Positions 1 to 6,803 of a stretch of DNA of 14,050 bases are shown in pieces (position 1 is the first letter of the stretch; each line of letters begins with the position of its first letter). The notes under the pieces were generated by a model. That model saw nothing but the letters and a program-made list of their open reading frames with translations, made no database searches and was not told the origin of the DNA. The position numbers were made by a program, and so were the translations under genes. The DNA is from Iamia sp052038315. GTDB taxonomy: Bacteria > Actinomycetota > Acidimicrobiia > Acidimicrobiales > Iamiaceae. The DNA is taken from assembly GCA_052038315.1 (NCBI GenBank), contig JBQGCF010000131.1, positions 1 to 14,050 of the forward strand, written 5' to 3'.

Positions 1-1
1 C

Positions 2-409
2 GCCGCGGCGCCCGGTGCCGCGCTCCGCGGGCTGCTCGCCTTCGTCCGCGCGGCCGGGCTCGGCTCGGTCGCCTACATCTCGGCCACGGCGTGGTCACGG
101 GCCGACGAGACGGGCATCTCGGTCTCGTGGATGCGCGCCACCGAGACCGTCCCGTGGGGCGACGTCGCCGAGGTCTCGGTCGTCCGCGCCGGTGCCGGGG
201 GCATGCGCCAGGGCGCGCTCGTCGTCCGGCGCTCGGGCCGGCCCGTGCGCTGGGCGCCGTGGTTCCCGTTCCTGTTCTTCACGCACCGGACCGTCGTCGC
301 CAGCGTCGACCAGCTCGACGACCTGATGGCCCGGCTCGACGTCGGCGTCCGGGTCACCGACCCCGACGCCCCCGACGACGACACCCCGACCTGGACCCGC
401 CGCCGGTAG
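2..409 (+). CDS. PH-domain-like protein, 3' part only
   Basis: The reading frame is open from the left edge and stops at TAG 407-409, leaving 135 C-terminal residues; the start lies outside the window. A stretch of the form GISVSW...VPWGDVAEVSVV, followed by a short basic and aromatic segment (RWAPWFPFLFF) and a final helix (VDQLDDLMARL), resembles the small bacterial PH domain of the actinobacterial 'low molecular weight antigen 6' type (bPH_6-like). Members usually have membrane helices before the PH domain; here any such helices would be upstream of the edge. The last 20 residues are acidic and probably disordered. The cellular role is unknown. The family call rests on pattern recognition and is moderate; that the frame is coding is well supported by its codon use and clean stop. 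Confidence 0.6.
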   Translation, partial: AAAPGAALRGLLAFVRAAGLGSVAYISATAWSRADETGISVSWMRATETVPWGDVAEVSVVRAGAGGMRQGALVVRRSGRPVRWAPWFPFLFFTHRTVVASVDQLDDLMARLDVGVRVTDPDAPDDDTPTWTRRR

Positions 410-441
410 AACCTGTTCTCGTTTCGGGCTCCCGGGCGGCG

Positions 442-447
442 TAGTGT
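442..447 (+). promoter_or_regulatory. TANNNT -10 element of a leaderless promoter
   Basis: TAGTGT is followed by seven bases and then the GTG start at 455. This spacing would put the transcription start at or next to the start codon. No clear -35 hexamer is visible. No Shine-Dalgarno precedes the GTG, which agrees with a leaderless mRNA. Confidence 0.55.
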
Positions 448-454
448 CGCCGCC

Positions 455-1414
455 GTGACCGACACCCCTTCGTCCGAGTCCGGTGCGTCCCCGTCCGGCT
501 TCGAGGCCGCCCGCGCCGGTGGCGTCATCGACACCTTCCTCTCGATGCCCGACACCCGGGCCAACCAGGCGGCCAAGTACGACCGCATCCGGCAGCTGGC
601 CAACGACGCCGGCACCAAGGACATGGAGATGCCGGCCGAGTACATGTTCAAGGGGGTGCCGAAGTTCGAGGACGAGGAGGTCGACGATCCCGTCCAGGTC
701 GTCCTGGGCGAGATGGCCAAGCACCGCATCTCGACCTTCCTCGTCGGCATCCACGAGAACGAGCACTCCAAGCGGGCCGTGCGCGAGCACCCGCAGCACT
801 TCGCCGGGCTGCTCAACGTCGACCCCAACGAGGGCATCGGCGCGCTGCGCACGATCGACGCGGCCGTCGAGGAGTGGGGCGACTCGCTCCGGTGCATCCA
901 CGTCTGGGGCACCGGCCTGATCCCGCAGGTCCCGCTCGACGACAAGCGGATGTACCCCATCTACGCCAAGTGCATCGAGATCGGCCGGCCGATCGTCGTC
1001 TACGCCGGCGTGCCCGGGCCCCGCATCCCGATGGCACCGCAGCTGCCGATCCTGCTCGACGAGGTCTGCTGGTTCTGGCCCGAGCTCCAGATCGTGGTGC
1101 GCCACGGCGCCGATCCCTGGACCGAGCTGATGGTCAAGCTGATGCTCAAGTACCCGGGCCTGCACTACTCGACCTCGGCCTTCGCCCCGAAGTACTACCC
1201 CGAGGACATCATCCGCTTCGCCAACAGCCGGGGCGGCGACAAGGTCCTGTACGCCGGCTACTACGCGGCCGGGCTCACCCTCGACCGCATCTTCGGCGAG
1301 CTCCCGAACGTTCCGTTCAAGGACGAGGTCTGGCCCAAGTTCCTGCGCACCAACGCGGCTCGTGTGTTCGGCATCCCCGAGACGGCACCACCTCCCCTCG
1401 CCACCGACGCCTAG
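455..1414 (+). CDS. Amidohydrolase-2-like protein with degenerate metal site
   Basis: A 319-residue protein whose overall pattern follows the amidohydrolase 2 (ACMSD-like) TIM-barrel family: a first strand around VIDTFL (24-29), a mid-barrel strand PIVVYAGVP (179-187), LQIVVRHGADPW (211-222) and a C-terminal KVLYAGYYAAGL followed by NAARVFGI (300-307). The ligands are mostly missing. The usual DxHxH at the first strand reads D26-T-F-L-S, the mid-barrel HxG reads Y183-A-G, and the late GSD reads A267-G-Y; H217 and D26 remain. It is therefore probably not a classical zinc hydrolase, and may be a pseudoenzyme or a divergent decarboxylase or binding protein. The GTG start is chosen for the TAGTGT element upstream. 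Its TAG stop shares the four bases CTAG with the convergent gene. The substrate is unknown. Confidence 0.8.
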   Translation: MTDTPSSESGASPSGFEAARAGGVIDTFLSMPDTRANQAAKYDRIRQLANDAGTKDMEMPAEYMFKGVPKFEDEEVDDPVQVVLGEMAKHRISTFLVGIHENEHSKRAVREHPQHFAGLLNVDPNEGIGALRTIDAAVEEWGDSLRCIHVWGTGLIPQVPLDDKRMYPIYAKCIEIGRPIVVYAGVPGPRIPMAPQLPILLDEVCWFWPELQIVVRHGADPWTELMVKLMLKYPGLHYSTSAFAPKYYPEDIIRFANSRGGDKVLYAGYYAAGLTLDRIFGELPNVPFKDEVWPKFLRTNAARVFGIPETAPPPLATDA

Positions 1415-2379
1415 GCCGCCGCGCCCCGGCGCACGTCCCAGAACGCTCGGCGCACCCGCTCCGCCACCTCGGTGGGCCGGTGCCACACGTCGTCGTCGGT
1501 GACCTCCAGCACCGTGAAGCCGGCCCGCTCCAGGCGGGCCCGGCGGGCCGCATCGTCGGCCCGGCTCGACAGGGCCCGGTGGTGGAGGGCGCTCTGCACC
1601 TCGACGACGAGCGGGACGTCGCGGCCCCGGAAGTCGACCCGGCCGCACCAGTGCTCGTCGTCACCCACGTCGACCTGCCGGCGCAGCGGGGGGAGGTCGT
1701 GGTCGGCGACGACCTGCTGGAACCGCGACTCCAGCCCGCTGGCCGGCGGCACGTAGTCCGGCGGGAGCGAGTCGAGCAGGGCCCGCAGCGCGGTCCGGCC
1801 GGGTCGCCGCCGGTGCAGGACGTGGTCGAGCTCGCGGCGCAGCGAGGGGCCGCTGAGGAGCCGATGGCTCCACAGCCAGTCGAGCCGCCGCCGCAGCTGC
1901 TCGGGGTGCATCCCGTCGGCCAGCTGGAGCAGCAGCAGGCCGGGCCGCACCACCGGGATGCCGCCGAGCACGGCGGCGAAGGGCTCGGGCAGGTGCTGGG
2001 CCCGGTGGACGCAGGCGAGCGCGGAGCTCGTGCGGGGCCGCCCGGTGACGGTGACGTGGAGCGGCATCAGTCGGAAGCCCGGGAGGCCCCAGAGGGCGGC
2101 GGCCGAGCGGTGGGACACGTAGGCGTCGGGCCCCAGGTCCATGCACGCGGCGAGGGCCCGCTGCGCCTCGCTCGGTGGCGCGCCGCGCCGGCGGAGGACC
2201 CGGGGCGTCAGCGGGTCCCAGCCCGGGCTGCGCCCGCGGCGGAGCCAGCCGGAGTCGGTGAGCCCGTGGGCCCGGGCCTGGTCGCGCCCGAGGAGCCCGA
2301 GCTGCGCCTCGGCCAGGTCGTAGAGCGTGCGATCGACGTCGTCTGCGTGGGGGAGGTCCTGCGCCATCCCGGCATTCAA
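1411..2379 (-). CDS. AbiEi-like N-terminus plus DUF559/Vsr-like nuclease-fold protein
   Basis: About 320 residues. The N-terminal half resembles the AbiEi antitoxin-like winged-helix proteins common in actinobacteria (DLAEAQLGLLGRDQARAHGL, then AYVSHRSAAALWGLPG near 87-101, then a VTVTGRP strand). The C-terminal 110 residues look like a PD-(D/E)xK fold of the DUF559/Vsr type: SGLESRF with E217, GRVDF with D249, then a strand ending E260-V-Q262, and a last strand FTVLEVTDDDVW. The usual lysine of ExK is Gln. Such stand-alone proteins are often labelled type IV toxin-antitoxin components, but no toxin partner is adjacent, so a defence role is inference. It is the last gene of a minus-strand operon, 27 bases or more after the HAD gene. 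The start is uncertain: TTG at 2379 (purine-rich AGGGGG only 4 bases away) or ATG at 2367. Confidence 0.75.
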   Translation of the reverse strand: MNAGMAQDLPHADDVDRTLYDLAEAQLGLLGRDQARAHGLTDSGWLRRGRSPGWDPLTPRVLRRRGAPPSEAQRALAACMDLGPDAYVSHRSAAALWGLPGFRLMPLHVTVTGRPRTSSALACVHRAQHLPEPFAAVLGGIPVVRPGLLLLQLADGMHPEQLRRRLDWLWSHRLLSGPSLRRELDHVLHRRRPGRTALRALLDSLPPDYVPPASGLESRFQQVVADHDLPPLRRQVDVGDDEHWCGRVDFRGRDVPLVVEVQSALHHRALSSRADDAARRARLERAGFTVLEVTDDDVWHRPTEVAERVRRAFWDVRRGAAA

Positions 2380-2406
2380 CCCACCCCCTGTGACAGCGAA
2401 GCCGGA

Positions 2407-3054
2407 TCAGCCGAGCGGGAAGCCGACGACCTGCTCGAGCTCGGCGATGGCGACGTCGGGGTCGTCGACCTTGATCGTCGTCATCCCCATGGCCCGGGCC
2501 GGCTTGAGGTTGACGCCGAGGTCGTCGAGGAACACCGCCTCGGCCGGCTCGATGTCGAGCAGCGCGCAGGCGTGCTCGTAGAAGGCCGGGTCGGGCTTGC
2601 GGGTCCCGACCCGCGACGACTCGACGATCACGTCGAAGAGGCCGAGCACGGCGACGTGCGGATCCGACGAGCCCGACATCTCCTCGGCCCGCATCGAGAC
2701 CACGTTGTTGGTCAGCAGCCCCGTCTTGAGCCGCTCGCCGCAGCGCCGCACGGCCTCGACCATCCGCGGCCGCAGATCGCCCCGGAGGCACGCCAGGACG
2801 TCCATCCCGACGACCTCGCCCCCGAGGGCGCGGGCCTCCTCCTCGAAGAGCGTGCAGAACTCCTCCAGCGACACGTGGTTGCGCTCGAGCTGCGCCCAGG
2901 CGTTGGTGTCGGGGTCGGTGGCGTTGACCCGGCGCAGGAAGCCGGCCGGCAGGCCCTGCTCCTCCTCGTAGCGGGCGAAGGCCTCGAACGGGCTCGACAG
3001 GATCACGCCGCCGAAGTCGAACAGCGCGGCGGTGATCGGGGGACGGGCGGCCAT
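2407..3054 (-). CDS. HAD-superfamily hydrolase, subfamily IA
   Basis: A 215-residue haloacid-dehalogenase-type protein, probably a cytosolic phosphatase. Motif I is FDFGGV with nucleophile D13; motif II is LLTNN with T115; motif III is RKPDP with K153; motif IV is VFLDD with D177 and D178. Residues 18-100 form the helical cap of the C1 type. Motif I is D-F-G-G-V rather than DxD: the second Asp, the usual general acid, is Gly. This is also seen in the YihX and ACAD10-like branch (FDxGxV), so it is a branch feature rather than damage. The ATG overlaps the TGA of the upstream M20 peptidase gene (TGATG), implying translational coupling. A GTG one codon earlier is an alternative start. The substrate cannot be read from the sequence. 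Confidence 0.88.
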   Translation of the reverse strand: MAARPPITAALFDFGGVILSSPFEAFARYEEEQGLPAGFLRRVNATDPDTNAWAQLERNHVSLEEFCTLFEEEARALGGEVVGMDVLACLRGDLRPRMVEAVRRCGERLKTGLLTNNVVSMRAEEMSGSSDPHVAVLGLFDVIVESSRVGTRKPDPAFYEHACALLDIEPAEAVFLDDLGVNLKPARAMGMTTIKVDDPDVAIAELEQVVGFPLG

Positions 3055-4403
3055 CACGCACCCCCGAGGAGGTCCGTGGCGACGGCCTCCCACATCTCGG
3101 TCGACAGGCGCAGCGACTCGACGTCGACGCGCTCGTCGTCGCCGTGGAACATCCGCCCGTAGTCCTCGTAGCGGAAGGCCCGGCTGAACAGCCCGAAGCC
3201 GTAGGCGGTGGCGCCGAGGCGGCGGAAGAAGCGGGCGTCGGTGGCGCCGGCGATCAGCATGGGGACGTTCTGGCTGCCCTCGTAGAAGCGGCCCGCCACG
3301 CGGGCGAGCGTCGACCACAGCGGTCCGTCGGTGGGCGACTCCGACGCCGGGTCGAAGACGGGCGGCTCGACGACCACCGAGTCCCGCAGGTCGCCCACCG
3401 CCTCGAGGATCATCGCCTCGACGTCGGCCGCGCTCTGGCCCGGCAGCGTGCGGATGTCGACCTCCAGCTGCACGGTGTCGGGGATCGTGTTGATCTTCGA
3501 CCCGCCGTGGGCGATGTTCGGGCTGAACGTCGTGTGGGTGCAGGCGTGGAAGAGACGAGCGGTGCCGACGGGCAGCTCGTCGAGGCGGGCGTCGATGCGG
3601 TCGGGGTCGAGCAGCGGCGCCGTCTTCTCCTCCGGCAGCCCCATCGACTCGAGGTAGCGCCTCCACACCTCGCCGATCTGCGCCTCGGGCCGGTAGGCGG
3701 CGATGCGCCGCACCACCTCGGCCGCCTTCACCAGCGCGTTGTCGGTCTTGTACGGCTGCGACCCGTGCCCGGCCGTGCCGGTGACGGTGATGCGGCACCA
3801 GTAGCAGCCCTTCTCGCCGACCATCACCGGGAGCTTGAGGCCGCCCGGGCTCTTCATCGGCATGCCGCCCGACTCGGTCAGCACGTAGTCGGAGCGCACC
3901 GCGTCGAGCTCGCGCTCGGCCAGGTGCTTGGCGCCCCACGTGCCCGAGGCCTCCTCGTCGGCGACGGCCGCGAACACCAGCGTCCCCTCGGGCTTCCACC
4001 CACGATCCGCCAGCCGCCGCGTCGCCACCGCCATCGACGCGGTGAGGTTGAGCATGTCGACGGCGCCCCGCCCCCACACCACGCCGTCGACCAGCTCGCC
4101 GCCGAAGGGGTCGCGCGACCAGGCGTCCTCGTTGACCGGCACGACGTCGAGGTGGCCGAGCAACGTCAGCGTCGGCGCGGTGGGATCGGTGCCCTCGATG
4201 CGCGCCACGAGGCTCTGCCGACCGGGCTTCGGCTCGTACACCTCGAGGTCGACACCGGTCGGTTCGAGCACGGCGCGCAGCACCTCGACCGACCGGGCCT
4301 CGTGGCCCGACGCGGCACGCCCGTCGTTGACGCACGCGTTGCGGATCAGGTGCTGCAAGAGGTCGGTGACCTCCGCGCTCGGGTCGTCGTGGGCGATCGC
4401 CAT
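3054..4403 (-). CDS. M20-family metallopeptidase / deacylase
   Basis: A 449-residue co-catalytic metallopeptidase with a complete metal site: GHLDVVP (H84, with D86 alongside), GRGAVDM (D116, bridging), DEE (E150 general base, E151 ligand), TESGG (E177) and FHGDDERV near the C-terminus (H420). A lid or dimerisation domain follows residue 197, with the typical VTGTAGHGSQP. This belongs with the M20/M25/M40 dipeptidase and acetylornithine-deacetylase-like proteins of about 440 residues. It is likely a cytosolic dipeptidase or N-acyl amino acid hydrolase; the exact substrate is unknown. No signal peptide is present. The ATG was chosen because a TAGGTT element lies seven bases upstream; the frame stays open further upstream, but that would run into the divergent gene. 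First gene of a three-gene operon. Confidence 0.9.
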   Translation of the reverse strand: MAIAHDDPSAEVTDLLQHLIRNACVNDGRAASGHEARSVEVLRAVLEPTGVDLEVYEPKPGRQSLVARIEGTDPTAPTLTLLGHLDVVPVNEDAWSRDPFGGELVDGVVWGRGAVDMLNLTASMAVATRRLADRGWKPEGTLVFAAVADEEASGTWGAKHLAERELDAVRSDYVLTESGGMPMKSPGGLKLPVMVGEKGCYWCRITVTGTAGHGSQPYKTDNALVKAAEVVRRIAAYRPEAQIGEVWRRYLESMGLPEEKTAPLLDPDRIDARLDELPVGTARLFHACTHTTFSPNIAHGGSKINTIPDTVQLEVDIRTLPGQSAADVEAMILEAVGDLRDSVVVEPPVFDPASESPTDGPLWSTLARVAGRFYEGSQNVPMLIAGATDARFFRRLGATAYGFGLFSRAFRYEDYGRMFHGDDERVDVESLRLSTEMWEAVATDLLGGA

Positions 4404-4410
4404 GGCGCGC

Positions 4411-4416
4411 AACCTA
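4411..4416 (-). promoter_or_regulatory. TANNNT -10 element of a leaderless promoter
   Basis: On the minus strand TAGGTT is followed by seven bases and the ATG of the M20 peptidase gene at 4403. The layout matches the other unit heads in this window. No convincing -35 element is seen. The promoter lies in the 61-base divergent gap that must also drive the NYN gene on the plus strand. Confidence 0.55.
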
Positions 4417-4464
4417 TCGAGATCCGCGCTGGACCTTGACGGACGTAGTTGACTCTCACACGTC

Positions 4465-5910
4465 ATGCCCGCGTCTCGCACCATCCGCCCGCACGTCATC
4501 GTCGACGGATCGAACATCGCCACCGAAGGTCGAACGCTGCCGAGCCTCGCGCAGCTCGACGAGGCGGTCCGCTCGTTCCTCGAGGAGTTCCCCGACACCA
4601 AGATCACCGTCGTCGTCGACGCCACGTTCCAGCACCGCATCGAGGCGCCGGAGCGCGAGGCCTACGAGGAGGCGGTGCTGGCGGGTGAGATCGTCGCCCC
4701 GCCGGCCGGTGCGATCGGTCGTGGCGACGCCTTCATCGCAGCCGTCGCCCAGAAGGCCGACGCCACGATCTTCTCCAACGACTCCTTCCAGGAGCTGCAC
4801 GGCGAGTACCCGTGGATGTTCGACGAGGGTCGTCTCATCGGCGGCAAGCCGGTCGACGGCGTCGGGTGGGTGTTCGTGGCCCGCACCCCGGTGCGCGGCT
4901 CGATCAGCCGTCGCTCGCAGCGCGACGCCAAGGCGTCGAAGGCCAAGGCGGGCAAGGCCGAGCCGAAGGTCGACAAGCAGAAGGCGGCCAAGGCGGTCGA
5001 GGCCGAGGTGAAGGCGCGGCGGGCGAAGGGCGGTGCTCCTCCGGGTCCGGTCGAGGTCGTGGCCCCGGCGAAGGTCGAGGAACAGGACGAGGCGGCGTCG
5101 AGGCCGAAGCGCGGACGCAAGAAGGGCGGCGGCGGGACGAAGGCCCCCGAGGCGGTCAACGAGCCGCAGGCCTTCCTCACGTTCGTCAGCAGCCATCCCG
5201 TGGGGAGCGAGGTCGAGGCCGTCGTCGACCGGTTCTCCTCTCATGGTGCCTACGTCGTGGTCGATGGAGCGCAGTGCTATGTGCCGTTGCGCTCCATGGC
5301 CGACCCTCCCCCTCGCAGCGCCCGTGAGGTGCTGACCGTCGGGGAGACACGGACCTTCGTCGTCGAGTCGTTCGACTCGCCACGGCGGAGCATCGACCTG
5401 GCCGTGCCAGGTCTCCAGGTGACGGGTGACCCCGTCCGCGAACCAGACACCTCCCAGGAGGGAACCGACATGGCACCCGCCAAGAAGGCTCCGGCCAAGA
5501 AGGCGCCCGCGAAGAAGGCGGCCGCCAAGAAGGCTCCGGCCAAGAAGGCCCCAGCGAAGAAGGCTCCGGCCAAGAAGGCTGCGGCGAAGAAGGCTCCGGC
5601 CAAGAAGGCCGCGCCGGCGAAGAAGGCTCCGGCCAAGAAGGCCGCCGCCAAGAAGGCGCCGGCGAAGAAGGCCGCGCCGGCGAAGAAGGCTCCGGCCAAG
5701 AAGGCCGCCGCCAAGAAGGCCCCGGCCAAGAAGGCGCCCGCCAAGAAGGCAGCGGCGAAGAAGGCTCCGGCCAAGAAGGCTGCGCCGGCGAAGAAGGCGC
5801 CTGCGAAGAAGGCTGCGGCGAAGAAGGCTCCGGCCAAGAAGGCCGCCGCCAAGAAGGCTCCGGCCAAGAAGGCCCCAGCGAAGAAGGCAGTGGCCAAGAA
5901 GGCCCCCTGA
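4465..5910 (+). CDS. NYN/Zc3h12a-like ribonuclease, S1-like domain and histone-H1-like (APAKK)n tail
   Basis: A 481-residue protein in three parts. Residues 8-142 look like a NYN/Zc3h12a-type PIN-like ribonuclease: HVIVDGSNIA with D14, TVVVDATF with D52, GRGDAFI with D88 and TIFSNDSF with D106 would form the acidic metal site. Residues 150-232 are a Lys/Ala/Gly-rich linker. Residues 246-315 look like an S1 RNA-binding domain (VGSEVEAVVDRFSSHGAYVV ... SIDLAVPG). From residue 336 the protein consists only of A, K, P and one V, in 28 units ending in KK. Combined, this suggests RNA cleavage with RNA or DNA tethering; the actual function is inference. No TANNNT stands at the leaderless distance from the ATG, unlike most neighbours. 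An internal ATG with a consensus Shine-Dalgarno precedes the tail. Followed by a strong hairpin. Confidence 0.82.
   Translation: MPASRTIRPHVIVDGSNIATEGRTLPSLAQLDEAVRSFLEEFPDTKITVVVDATFQHRIEAPEREAYEEAVLAGEIVAPPAGAIGRGDAFIAAVAQKADATIFSNDSFQELHGEYPWMFDEGRLIGGKPVDGVGWVFVARTPVRGSISRRSQRDAKASKAKAGKAEPKVDKQKAAKAVEAEVKARRAKGGAPPGPVEVVAPAKVEEQDEAASRPKRGRKKGGGGTKAPEAVNEPQAFLTFVSSHPVGSEVEAVVDRFSSHGAYVVVDGAQCYVPLRSMADPPPRSAREVLTVGETRTFVVESFDSPRRSIDLAVPGLQVTGDPVREPDTSQEGTDMAPAKKAPAKKAPAKKAAAKKAPAKKAPAKKAPAKKAAAKKAPAKKAAPAKKAPAKKAAAKKAPAKKAAPAKKAPAKKAAAKKAPAKKAPAKKAAAKKAPAKKAAPAKKAPAKKAAAKKAPAKKAAAKKAPAKKAPAKKAVAKKAP
5456..5461 (+). promoter_or_regulatory. Consensus Shine-Dalgarno inside the NYN-S1 frame
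   Basis: AGGAGG stands eight bases before an in-frame ATG at 5470. It is the best-spaced, exact-consensus ribosome site I see in the window, yet it lies inside an uninterrupted reading frame. It marks the boundary between the S1-like domain and the basic tail. Confidence 0.6.
5470..5908 (+). repeat. 15-base tandem repeat (three 18-base variants) encoding APAKK units
   Basis: About 28 tandem units of 15 bases, with three expanded to 18 bases. A higher-order block (APAKK, AAPAKK, APAKK, AAAKK; 63 bases) occurs three times. Third positions vary among synonymous codons, so the protein pattern is better conserved than the DNA. Copy number is likely to vary between strains and to trouble short-read assembly. 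Confidence 0.9.
5470..5910 (+). CDS. Possible internal gene: stand-alone histone-H1-like basic protein
   Basis: If translation starts at the internal ATG 5470, the product is 146 residues made only of Met, Ala, Pro, Lys and one Val: 28 units of five or six residues (APAKK, AAAKK, AAPAKK, AVAKK), with 56 lysines. The sequence beginning MAPAKKAPAKK is typical of independent bacterial H1-like proteins that bind nucleic acid non-specifically and compact DNA. The frame is the same as the 481-residue protein and no stop separates them, so both products could be made. Support is the consensus ribosome site and the position of the ATG at the exact domain boundary. The alternative is that the ATG is just an internal Met and only the fusion exists. 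Confidence 0.5.
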   Translation: MAPAKKAPAKKAPAKKAAAKKAPAKKAPAKKAPAKKAAAKKAPAKKAAPAKKAPAKKAAAKKAPAKKAAPAKKAPAKKAAAKKAPAKKAPAKKAAAKKAPAKKAAPAKKAPAKKAAAKKAPAKKAAAKKAPAKKAPAKKAVAKKAP

Positions 5911-5931
5911 CCTCGCCGCGGACGAGGGTGC

Positions 5932-5962
5932 TCGAGGGGGCCGGTCGACCCGGCCCCCTCGA
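5932..5962 (+). terminator. Perfect 13-bp hairpin, terminator-like without T-tract
   Basis: Arms at 5932-5944 and 5950-5962 are exact inverse complements with a five-base loop (TCGAC). The hairpin begins 22 bases after the NYN/H1 stop and before the next promoter, as expected of a terminator. No run of T follows, so it may be a T-less intrinsic terminator of the actinobacterial kind or an mRNA 3'-end stabiliser. Confidence 0.65.
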
Positions 5963-6008
5963 TCCCGCGGTGCCCGTGGCGATGGATGGCGTCCCGGGCG
6001 CGACCTCG

Positions 6009-6014
6009 TAGGGT
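6009..6014 (+). promoter_or_regulatory. TANNNT -10 element of a leaderless promoter
   Basis: TAGGGT is followed by seven bases and the GTG at 6022, where the exonuclease III sequence begins with the conserved MRIATWN. The motif, together with the conserved N-terminus, fixes this start against a longer ATG start at 5986. Confidence 0.6.
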
Positions 6015-6021
6015 CGCTCGG

Positions 6022-6798
6022 GTGCGCATCGCCACGTGGAACGTCAACTCGCTGAAGGCGCGCATGCCGCGCGTCGAGGCGTGGCTCGAACAGGCCGCGC
6101 CCGACGTCCTGTGCATGCAGGAGACGAAGCTGGCCGACAGCGCCTTCCCGGCGCTGGCCTTCCAGGGCCTCGGCTACGAGTCGGTCCACCACGGCGAGGG
6201 CCGGTGGAATGGCGTGGCCATCCTCAGCAAGGTCGGCCTCGACGACCCGCGGCCCGGTTGGACCGACGGCGGTGCCGTCGACCCCGACGCCCGCATCGTC
6301 TGGGCGACGTGCGGCGGCGTGCGGGTGGCGAGCGTCTACGTGCCCAACGGCCGTGAGCTCGCCCACGACCACTACCGCTACAAGCTGGCGTGGCTCGACC
6401 GGCTGCGGTCGCACCTGGCCGACGGCCACGGCCCCGACGAGCCCGTCGTCGTCGCCGGCGACTTCAACATCGCCCCGACCGACGACGACGTGTGGGACCC
6501 GGCGCAGTTCGTCGGCTCCACCCACGTGAGCGAGCCCGAGCGGGCCGCCCTGCAGCAGCTGGAGGCGTGGGGCCTGCAGGACACGTTCCGGCGCCTGCAC
6601 CCCGAGCCCGGCCACTTCACCTACTGGGACTACCGCGCCGGCATGTTCCACAAGGGCATGGGCATGCGCATCGACCTGCTCCTCGCCACCGCACCGGTGG
6701 CCGATGCCGTCACCGCCGCGGTCATGGACCGCGACGCCCGGAAGGGCACCAAGCCGAGCGACCACGCTCCCGTCTACATCGACGTCGAAGGGTTCTGA
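6022..6798 (+). CDS. xth: Exodeoxyribonuclease III / AP endonuclease
   Basis: A 258-residue member of the exonuclease III (EEP) family, which removes 3' blocks and nicks DNA at abasic sites in base-excision repair. Visible motifs: MRIATWNVNS (N7), MQETKL (E34), NGVAILS (63-69), ASVYVPNG (Y106), AGDFNIAPTDDD (D147, N149), RIDLLL (D218) and SDHAPV (D247, H248). All catalytic positions are intact and the length is normal for the bacterial enzyme. The GTG start gives the family's usual N-terminus and has a TAGGGT element upstream. It is followed after five bases by a thioesterase gene, so the two are probably co-transcribed, although their functions are unrelated. Confidence 0.93.
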   Translation: MRIATWNVNSLKARMPRVEAWLEQAAPDVLCMQETKLADSAFPALAFQGLGYESVHHGEGRWNGVAILSKVGLDDPRPGWTDGGAVDPDARIVWATCGGVRVASVYVPNGRELAHDHYRYKLAWLDRLRSHLADGHGPDEPVVVAGDFNIAPTDDDVWDPAQFVGSTHVSEPERAALQQLEAWGLQDTFRRLHPEPGHFTYWDYRAGMFHKGMGMRIDLLLATAPVADAVTAAVMDRDARKGTKPSDHAPVYIDVEGF

Positions 6799-6803
6799 TC
6801 CGC

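Noticed and set aside
874..3162. Plus-strand 762-residue frame
   Set aside because: Out-of-frame over the amidohydrolase and antisense to the nuclease-fold and HAD genes; stays open only because of high GC.
4436..4464. TTGAC twice and GACGT/ACGTC arms upstream of the NYN gene as a promoter or operator
   Set aside because: No matching -10 at 16-18 bases from either TTGAC, and the five-base arms are too short to distinguish from chance.
5470..5908. Possible CRISPR array
   Set aside because: Units are 15-18 bases, contiguous, without spacers, and encode a Lys/Ala/Pro tail.
5277..6116. Minus-strand frame giving a FLAGAFFAGA repeat that mimics a membrane protein
   Set aside because: It mirrors the Lys codon repeats of the plus strand (AAG read as CTT) and runs across the hairpin and promoter; nothing supports a start.
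4456..6765. Minus-strand 769-residue open frame with LLGRSLLRR-like repeats
   Set aside because: It is the antisense of the NYN/H1 and exonuclease III genes; its repeats are the reverse of the APAKK-coding DNA, and the plus-strand products have clear domain motifs.
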